Shown here piece after piece: positions 37,857 to 44,063 of a stretch of 44,063 nt of DNA (position 1 is its first letter; every line of letters begins with the position of its first letter). The stretch spans positions 1-44,063 of the forward strand of contig DBPU01000083.1 in assembly GCA_002305615.1 (NCBI GenBank), written 5' to 3'. The notes beneath the pieces are model-generated. The model made no database searches. It saw only the letters and a list, made by a program, of their open reading frames with translations, and was not told where the DNA came from. The DNA is from Verrucomicrobia bacterium UBA1412 (GTDB lineage Bacteria > Verrucomicrobiota > Verrucomicrobiia > Limisphaerales > UBA1412). Both the position numbers and the translations under genes were made by a program.

Positions 37857-40800
37857 ATGAGAGTGCGTTTGTTGACACACCTTTCCACAAGGAGAGTTCT
37901 TTGGGTTCTGGGTATGCTGATTTTGTTCGGCATGGGTGCGAAATTACCTGCCGATGTTCTCCTTAGAAATGCGACCTTGAAGGCGGATAAAAGCGCCTCG
38001 AATTTTAACGCCATCCGGCAGGTCCGGCCCTCAAGTGGCTCTCAGGGAGCTCTGCAAATTTTTACCTTTAACGCGCCTCTCAGCGAACTTGAAAGAGCGG
38101 TTTTAAAAAAACAGGGGATTGAGCCTCTGCGCTATTTTCCCAACAACAGCTGGATTTGCAGGGTGCGTCCCTCTGAAAAAGTCGAAGCGGCAGCCTCTGA
38201 TGATTCCTTTTTATCCGAGCTCGTTATCTGGAGCGGGGAATACAAGCCCGAATATAAAATACTGAAAAGCATCATGGATACTCCGGGATGGAATCTTTCC
38301 GGGACGCCTCAGAAAATCCGTGTGATTCTGGCTCAGGATACCTCTGAAGAGGAAATTGAGAGTCTGAAGAAACTGATTCACTCCCCGGGCCAAACGGGGA
38401 AGCAGGGGAATGCGATTTTTTTAAACGGTCTGGCAACCGGAATGGTCCTCGAAGAGCTTATCTTGAACCCTAATATCCTCTGGATAGAGCCAGCCGCAAA
38501 GCCGAAGCTGCTTGGTGAGGTGGCCGCCAAAATTATTGAGGGAGACAGCGGGGCGGGGCATCTCACTTTTGCACAAGATCTCGGTTATGACGGCAGCGGA
38601 GTGGTGACGGCCGTTGCAGATACGGGAATGGATTCTGGGCGACTGGGCTTTCTCCATCCGGATTTGAATGACCAAATTAAAGCGCTCTTCTTCTACGGCG
38701 ATGTGATTTCGGCTGCTGATGAACATGGACATGGGACTCATGTAGCCGGTTCTGTGGTGGCTAACGGGATGTTGGGCTGGGGTACGGTCAATGATGATGG
38801 TTATCTTTTCGGACTGGGCACGGCGCCGGGTGCGAAACTGGTTGCTCAGAGAATAATCGATAAAACGGGTTCTTTGTTTCTGACAGAAGACTTCCAACAA
38901 CTGGCTTTAGATGCGTATCGCGAAGGGGTGAGCGTCGTCAACAACAGCTGGGGTGCGGAGCAGAGTGGCCGCTATGACAGCTATGCAGCCGAGTATGACG
39001 GATTGGTGAGGGATTCGGATTTTCAGGCAGAGGGGAGTCAGGAAATGGCTTATATTTTTGCTGCAGGAAACAGCGGACCGGGTACTCAGACCCTCATCAC
39101 ACCGGGTGTCGGCAAGAACGTCATTACGGTGGGTGCCAGCCAGAGTGCTCGCGAAGTGCTCTATATTTATGAGGATGGAATTGATGCCATGGCTGATTTT
39201 TCCAGTCGTGGACCGACTGAGGATGGGCGCTACAAACCTGATATTGTGGCTCCGGGAACCTGGATATCCTCGACTCGGTCTTCCTCGGCACCGGAAGGTA
39301 ACGAGTGGCTTGGGATTGATGATCACTATACTTATATGGGCGGGACGAGTATGGCCAGCCCTCTGGCTACTGGTGCTGCAGCGGTCATTATTCAATATTT
39401 TCGGGAAATGTGTGGAGAGCAAAGCCCTTCTCCCTCTTTACTGAAAGCGCTCATGATCAGCACTGCGACGGACATGAATGATGACTATGGTACGCGTCCG
39501 GTTCCTAATAATGATGAAGGATGGGGACGACTCTGGCTGCCGGAGGTCATCGGATCAGACCGGATTTTTCTTTGCGAAAACCAGTCTGTTTTGCTCCGCC
39601 AGGGAGAGCAATGGAGTCGGGAGGTTCTTATAAAAAGCTCAGAAGAGCCTCTCAAAATAACGATGGCTTACACGGACGTGCCCGGGTTGCCTTCGGCGGT
39701 TTTATCGTTGGTGAACGATCTGGATTTGCAGGTCACCGCTCCAGATGGAACGGTTTATTACGGCAACCAGTTTTTGAACGGGAGTTCAATCCCGGGCTCT
39801 TCTCCCGACCGCAGGAACAATGTGGAAGGTTTTTACCTGCCAGAGCCGATGCCCGGAATGTACACGGTGAGTATCACGGCGTTTCGGGTTTCGGAGGATG
39901 CCAGAACGGATACAGCGGAAATTGATCAGGATTTCTCGCTGGTGATTGCTGGCGATCTCGCCATTGAGAGCGAGCAAAACCTGATTTGTCTGGAGGGTTC
40001 CGAGCCGACCCCGTTGCCCAGCCGGGGAATCCTTTTGATGGATCGGGGGTTCTACCGTGACAGGGATAATATTCTCGTGACCTTGTACGATGCGGATTTG
40101 GATCCAAAAGGAAAAGTCACTGTCACGGTAACATCGGATTCATTTCCTCAGGGCAGAAAGCTGGATTTGCTCCCAATAGGCGGATCGGGATTTGCCGGAA
40201 AACTGAGAACGGTAAATGCACTGGTGGATATTATTTTAGAGGATGACATGCTTCCTGTTTTAGATGGAGAAATGATTATCGCTACCTATTATGATGCCCA
40301 TCCGGAGGCGGTTATTACGGCAACAGCTCTGACGGACTCGATGCCGCCGCAGGTAGTTGCCCAGGAATCCTGGTTTTCTTTTGGGAAGATCACGATTTAT
40401 TTGGAGACCGATACACTCAGCAAGACCTCGATTCGTTATGGCTCTGACCGGGTCTTGGATAAAGAGGTGACTGTGCCCGGTTATCGCTTGGAGCATGAGT
40501 TCTATTTATCAGGTTTGCAGGAGGGCGTGTACTATTATCTGATTGAAGCGGTGGACCAGGCCGGAAACGTGACGATTGAGGATAATAACGGAGAGTATTT
40601 TACATTCCAGGTAGAAAAATCTGCCAGCATCCTGCTGGTGGATGGAGTCAGCTCCATGAGTTCTGGAGAATTATTCGGCTTTGAAATTATTCCTCCGCCT
40701 TTAAGCGGTTACACGGATCCATTGGATGCGCTGGGCTACAGCTATGAGCTCTGGAGCCTGGATGAGATGGGTTCACTGCCGCTACTGGAGGATTTGATTG

Positions 40801-43106
40801 CCTATGATGCAGTAATCTGGAGGCTTAATGACATGAACTATCTGGATCTGGTGAGCTCCTATCTGATTCCGTCGGAAAATCTGGAGGCTATTGTCGCTTA
40901 TGTTCAGAGAGGTGGGGCCTTTTTCCTTTCTTCCATGGAGATACTGAGCTGGGGAAGCCCCGCTTTTCAAAATCAGGTTCTGCATGTCGCTTCTTATACT
41001 GAGGATACGGAAGCTCCTTTCATTTTAGGAGTGCCGGGCAGCTCTATTGGCAACTCGGTCGATCTCTGGTTGGATTATTCGGAGTTCCCGAGGGTTTCAG
41101 ATTTCTATGAGCTGGGCCCCGATTTGTCGGATACGTTCGTTGTGGGGGAGGGTGCATCTGCAGTTTTTCACGGAGAGCTTGGAGCGGTCGGTGTTCAATA
41201 CCCGTCCAGCTCTGTGGAGGCAACTTCCGGCCGCACCGTGTTTTTCAGTTTCCCGATAGATGCCATCCCGATGGAGGGAGATTTTCCCAATAACCGAGTG
41301 GAAATTTTTAGACGGGTGCTTCAATTTTTGTGCCCGGGACTTGATGGCTATGGGAGCCTTGCGTTTACTGATTCGGCTTATACGGTTCCCTCGCTGGCGA
41401 CGATTGAATTGGCCGATTCGGATTTAGCCGGGATGGATGGGGTTGCCATACAGGTCTATACCGATTCAGATGCCGAGAAGCGCGAGCTCAAGCTTTTGCC
41501 CTCAGTTTATCCGGGAGTATTCCGGGGCTTTATCGCGCTGAAGGATCTCGGCCAAGTGCCTTCAGAGGAATATCTTCGGGCGGCGGATGGTGATTTCCTC
41601 TATGCAGAATATCTTGATGAATCACAGGGGCGAACCGAGAAGATTCAAGTGGAAATAGACACCATTGCTCCAACCATCAGCGAGACCTCCATCGAGCTGG
41701 ATTATATGGATGGGAAGATATCCTGGTTGACGGATGAGATGTCTGATTCGTTAGTCGAGTTTGGCGAGACTCCCTCTCTGGGACGCTCGGTTTACAATGA
41801 GGTTTTTACCTATACGCATTCTCTCACAATCACGAAATTACTACCGGATAAGGTTTACTATTTCCGGGTTAGTTCTCGCGATGCGGCTAAGAATACCAGT
41901 TGCGACGATAATGCTGGCAAACTCTATCTTTTGAAGACTCCGGCGCCGCTTTCTTTGCCCTGGGAAGATGATTTTGAAACGGAGAATTCACTCTGGCTGA
42001 CCATGAGTGACTCCTCCACTCTGGATTGGGGCAATGCCAGTATCTGGGAACGAGGCACTCCCAGTCCGGCACTTGCGGATGTTGTTCCCGGAGCTTACTC
42101 GGGTAGCTCTTGTTACGGAATTAATCTTCAGGCAAGTCATGATGAGGTTTCCATAGCGGCTCTCTTCAGTCCGGCTCTCTATATCCCTGAAGGTACTCAA
42201 GCCACACTGAGTTTCATGACGGCTTACGACATGATTATCAGGGAAGAGTCCGTGCTTCTAAATGCGGGAGAGCTTTCCATTACAGCCGATAACGGACTTA
42301 ACTGGGTGACGTTGGACTCTTTCGCGGATGATTCGACTGGGGGACAATGGGAAGAGGTGGAAGTAGATTTGAGCAGGTGGGCTGGGAGTACGGTTCGTTT
42401 CCAATGGTATTATAATTTCTTGTCGATTGGCTCAGATCAGATACCCGGATGGTATATAGATGATGTCTCGGTCCGCGTCGAAAACTCTGGGAAAGGAGAG
42501 CTTCGTGTGGTGAGTAATCTCTCTGCCGGACAATGGAAGCTGAGCTCAGCAGAAGATCCGCTTTTCGATTTGTCTGGCGGAGGCTTATCCTATAGCGCCT
42601 TTATCCCGACCGACTGCGATTATACTTTGAGTTGGGAGGAGGTCCCCTGGCATATCACGCCTCAGAGTGAAACCAAAACGCTGACACCGGAAGCTGGGAG
42701 CGTTCTCTTCGAAGGCGTTTACTCCCTCAATGACGAGAATAAGAATCAAATAGCCGACGAATGGGAAGAATACTTTTTCGAGAAATTACTCTCTCCTGGA
42801 GAGGAAAAGGAAGATAGCGACGGGGATGGACTCTGCGACCGGGATGAGTTCTGGGCAGGGACGGATCCTTTGAACCCGGCCTCGAATTTGAAGCTTTTTA
42901 CCCGTTTTGAGGGTGAAGACTCTCAGCTTTCCCTTGTTTGGCTTGGGGTAAAAGGGAAGAGCTATCAGTTGCAGAGCAGTATTGATTTGAAAGAATGGTT
43001 TCCGGAGGGTGAGCCGATGCGCCCGGGTGCAGACGGAGAACTCTCTGTCACGGTGCCTCAGCCGGCCAATGCCTCCGGTTGGTATCGGATAGAAATGACT
43101 CCGTAA
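37857..43106 (+). CDS. Large secreted subtilisin-like (S8) serine protease
   Basis: 1749 residues from ATG 37857, with a signal peptide (VLWVLGMLILFGMGAKLPA). A prodomain-like region (about 50-230) precedes the S8 catalytic domain: Asp255 in AVADTGMDS, His292 in HGHGTHVAG, Asn405 in AAGNSGPG (oxyanion) and Ser498 in GTSMASPLATG, a complete triad. After about residue 590 come beta-rich domains: a pre-peptidase-like section (SLVNDLDLQVTAPDGTVYYGNQF), repeats with fibronectin-like ends (YYYLIEAVDQAGNVTIEDN and VYYFRVSSRDAAKNTSCDDN), and a MAM/jelly-roll-like section (WYIDDVSVRVEN). The C-terminus has DSDGDGLCDRDEFWAGTDP (calcium-type Asp-rich) and a terminal YQLQSSIDLKEWFP module common in this phylum. 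A transcription terminator precedes it. Confidence 0.9.
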   Translation: MRVRLLTHLSTRRVLWVLGMLILFGMGAKLPADVLLRNATLKADKSASNFNAIRQVRPSSGSQGALQIFTFNAPLSELERAVLKKQGIEPLRYFPNNSWICRVRPSEKVEAAASDDSFLSELVIWSGEYKPEYKILKSIMDTPGWNLSGTPQKIRVILAQDTSEEEIESLKKLIHSPGQTGKQGNAIFLNGLATGMVLEELILNPNILWIEPAAKPKLLGEVAAKIIEGDSGAGHLTFAQDLGYDGSGVVTAVADTGMDSGRLGFLHPDLNDQIKALFFYGDVISAADEHGHGTHVAGSVVANGMLGWGTVNDDGYLFGLGTAPGAKLVAQRIIDKTGSLFLTEDFQQLALDAYREGVSVVNNSWGAEQSGRYDSYAAEYDGLVRDSDFQAEGSQEMAYIFAAGNSGPGTQTLITPGVGKNVITVGASQSAREVLYIYEDGIDAMADFSSRGPTEDGRYKPDIVAPGTWISSTRSSSAPEGNEWLGIDDHYTYMGGTSMASPLATGAAAVIIQYFREMCGEQSPSPSLLKALMISTATDMNDDYGTRPVPNNDEGWGRLWLPEVIGSDRIFLCENQSVLLRQGEQWSREVLIKSSEEPLKITMAYTDVPGLPSAVLSLVNDLDLQVTAPDGTVYYGNQFLNGSSIPGSSPDRRNNVEGFYLPEPMPGMYTVSITAFRVSEDARTDTAEIDQDFSLVIAGDLAIESEQNLICLEGSEPTPLPSRGILLMDRGFYRDRDNILVTLYDADLDPKGKVTVTVTSDSFPQGRKLDLLPIGGSGFAGKLRTVNALVDIILEDDMLPVLDGEMIIATYYDAHPEAVITATALTDSMPPQVVAQESWFSFGKITIYLETDTLSKTSIRYGSDRVLDKEVTVPGYRLEHEFYLSGLQEGVYYYLIEAVDQAGNVTIEDNNGEYFTFQVEKSASILLVDGVSSMSSGELFGFEIIPPPLSGYTDPLDALGYSYELWSLDEMGSLPLLEDLIAYDAVIWRLNDMNYLDLVSSYLIPSENLEAIVAYVQRGGAFFLSSMEILSWGSPAFQNQVLHVASYTEDTEAPFILGVPGSSIGNSVDLWLDYSEFPRVSDFYELGPDLSDTFVVGEGASAVFHGELGAVGVQYPSSSVEATSGRTVFFSFPIDAIPMEGDFPNNRVEIFRRVLQFLCPGLDGYGSLAFTDSAYTVPSLATIELADSDLAGMDGVAIQVYTDSDAEKRELKLLPSVYPGVFRGFIALKDLGQVPSEEYLRAADGDFLYAEYLDESQGRTEKIQVEIDTIAPTISETSIELDYMDGKISWLTDEMSDSLVEFGETPSLGRSVYNEVFTYTHSLTITKLLPDKVYYFRVSSRDAAKNTSCDDNAGKLYLLKTPAPLSLPWEDDFETENSLWLTMSDSSTLDWGNASIWERGTPSPALADVVPGAYSGSSCYGINLQASHDEVSIAALFSPALYIPEGTQATLSFMTAYDMIIREESVLLNAGELSITADNGLNWVTLDSFADDSTGGQWEEVEVDLSRWAGSTVRFQWYYNFLSIGSDQIPGWYIDDVSVRVENSGKGELRVVSNLSAGQWKLSSAEDPLFDLSGGGLSYSAFIPTDCDYTLSWEEVPWHITPQSETKTLTPEAGSVLFEGVYSLNDENKNQIADEWEEYFFEKLLSPGEEKEDSDGDGLCDRDEFWAGTDPLNPASNLKLFTRFEGEDSQLSLVWLGVKGKSYQLQSSIDLKEWFPEGEPMRPGADGELSVTVPQPANASGWYRIEMTP

Positions 43107-43218
43107 AAGGTGGCTGTATCCTCTAAAGTCGGTTAGATCATGTAATTTTCATTATTACCGCATATATCTGATTCTTTAAGAGAAAAAAGCCCAAAATCAA
43201 AAAACGGGAGAGAAGACC

Positions 43219-43247
43219 TTGACTCTTGCCGTTTGGGGTTGCACAAT
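43219..43247 (+). promoter_or_regulatory. Sigma-70-type promoter for the Gfo/Idh/MocA gene
   Basis: TTGACT (43219-43224), 17-base spacer, CACAAT (43242-43247), 23 bases before the ATG. Its -10 overlaps the palindrome at 43243-43260. Confidence 0.55.
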
Positions 43248-43260
43248 CGTGAACGATTGT
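43243..43260. promoter_or_regulatory. Perfect palindromic operator ACAATCGT-GA-ACGATTGT
   Basis: Eight-base arms with a two-base centre, overlapping the -10 of the promoter at 43219-43247. Placement fits a repressor that blocks RNA polymerase; the repressor gene is not visible. Confidence 0.7.
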
Positions 43261-43269
43261 TTTCATGCT

Positions 43270-44063
43270 ATGAATAGGAGAAATTTTATAAAAAACACTG
43301 TTTTGGCAGGTGCGACTCTGTCGGCCATGCCCTACATCAAGGCGGATACTCCGGCTAAAAGGTATAAGACAGCCTTGGTTGGAACCGGCTGGTGGGGGAT
43401 GAACATCCTGGGCGAAGCGATGGCCAGCGGTCAGTCCAAAGTGGTGGGACTTTGCGATGTGGATCAGCGCTTCTTGAACGCAGCCGCTGAGAAGGTGAAA
43501 ACACTTACCGGAGACACACCCAAAACCTATGGCGACTATCGGGAGCTTCTCGAAAAAGAGAAACCGGAGATCGTGATCGTTGCGACTCCGGACCACTGGC
43601 ATCCTCTGGTTTTTATCGAGGCTGTTAAACACGGAGCCCACGTTTATGTGGAGAAACCGATTAGCCATACTCTCCTGGAAGGTGCGGCCATGGTGAAGGC
43701 TGCACGCGCTGCGGACCGTGTGGCCGTTTCGGGGACCCATCGCAGGGTTTCTCCCCATAACATCAGCGCCAGAGAGTTTATTCGCTCAGGCAAGCTGGGG
43801 AAAATCGGGATGGTTAAAGCTTTCGTGAACTACGGAGGCGGTCCGGAGAGGCCTCTTAAAAATATTGAACCGCCCAAGGAATTGAATTGGGATATGTGGT
43901 GCGGTCCGGCTCCGCTGAGACCCTTCGCCGGGGATGTCAATAATCCCTGGGGCGGCGGTCCTCACCCTCGCGGATTCCGTTCCTACCTGGATTTTGCCAA
44001 TGGACAACTGGCAGACTGGGGAATTCACTGGATTGATCAGATTCAATGGATTCTCGATCTCAA
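43270..44063 (+). CDS. Tat-exported Gfo/Idh/MocA oxidoreductase (partial)
   Basis: Reading from ATG 43270 gives an open frame to the right edge (264 codons seen). The N-terminus MNRRNFIKNTVLAGATLSAM is a twin-arginine leader. Then a Rossmann NAD-binding start (TALVGTGWWGMNILGEAMAS), the CDVD acidic residue, VIVATPDHWHPLVFIEAVKHGAHVYVEKPISHT (the EKP catalytic-site motif), and the family's substrate-side stretch WDMWCGPAP and GQLADWGIHWIDQIQWILD. Many such PVC oxidoreductases act on sugars or inositols in the periplasm. It has its own promoter with an overlapping palindrome. The C-terminus is missing. Confidence 0.93.
   Translation, partial: MNRRNFIKNTVLAGATLSAMPYIKADTPAKRYKTALVGTGWWGMNILGEAMASGQSKVVGLCDVDQRFLNAAAEKVKTLTGDTPKTYGDYRELLEKEKPEIVIVATPDHWHPLVFIEAVKHGAHVYVEKPISHTLLEGAAMVKAARAADRVAVSGTHRRVSPHNISAREFIRSGKLGKIGMVKAFVNYGGGPERPLKNIEPPKELNWDMWCGPAPLRPFAGDVNNPWGGGPHPRGFRSYLDFANGQLADWGIHWIDQIQWILDL

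Noticed and set aside
43138..43758. 206-codon leftward frame
   Set aside because: It covers the promoter and start of the Gfo/Idh/MocA gene, which has a Tat leader and Rossmann motifs on the other strand.
1..44063. CRISPR arrays and insertion sequences
   Set aside because: No regularly spaced direct repeats with unique spacers and no transposase-like gene or terminal inverted repeats were recognised.

Overview
The window looks like a chromosomal piece of a member of the PVC group, most probably Verrucomicrobiota (Opitutae-like), although Kiritimatiellota or Lentisphaerota cannot be excluded. The reasons are a TIGR04073-type lipoprotein, a DUF4954 left-handed beta-helix protein beside an AGE-family epimerase, a Tat-leader Gfo/Idh/MocA oxidoreductase, a giant subtilase ending in a dockerin-like Asp-rich segment, and moderate GC housekeeping genes. 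Identification is by reading protein motifs only; no database search was possible.

Layout. 1-369 is the low-complexity N-terminus of a leftward gene cut by the edge. 627-6588 is a rightward run: a membrane-tethered GNAT-like protein, a RluA-RlmI fusion RNA-modification enzyme, an exported protein of unknown role, pdxJ, queF and queC. 6569-12201 is a leftward block: O-antigen ligase-like protein, holB, uppS, purA and hemH. A rightward SIS isomerase and a tRNA-Ile2(CAU) follow.

13217-18650, directly after the tRNA, is an accessory island: an AT-rich multi-spanning membrane protein, a small single-spanning protein, and a RecQ-helicase/phosphoribosyltransferase plus DprA-like pair that matches the PsyrTA (RqlHI) toxin-antitoxin/anti-phage system. 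No integrase or tRNA-derived direct repeat was seen.

18650-27681 is a leftward transport operon: lipoprotein adaptor, RND pump, Cys-rich SO_0444-type Cu/Zn permease, a secreted AGE-family epimerase and DUF4954, with a readable sigma-70 promoter and three spaced CTTTGCA direct repeats in its leader. 27887-34159 is a second leftward block that looks like a sigma-54 regulon: a PAS-AAA-Fis enhancer-binding protein, then a NifX-like protein with a His/Cys tail, a DUF89 phosphatase, two Gly-rich DUF5320 proteins, a ZIP transporter, a DUF4405 membrane protein with a poly-Gly hinge, and a methyltransferase. Three copies of TTGCA-N3-TGCAA flank the regulator gene, and a -24/-12-like element precedes the NifX gene. 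This anaerobe-style metal/cofactor cluster and the PsyrTA island are the two most interesting parts.

34430-44063 is rightward: TIGR04073-like lipoprotein, ispE, a divergent etfB/etfA pair, a 1749-residue subtilase from a possibly leaderless promoter, and a truncated Gfo/Idh/MocA gene behind a promoter overlapped by a perfect 8+2+8 palindrome.
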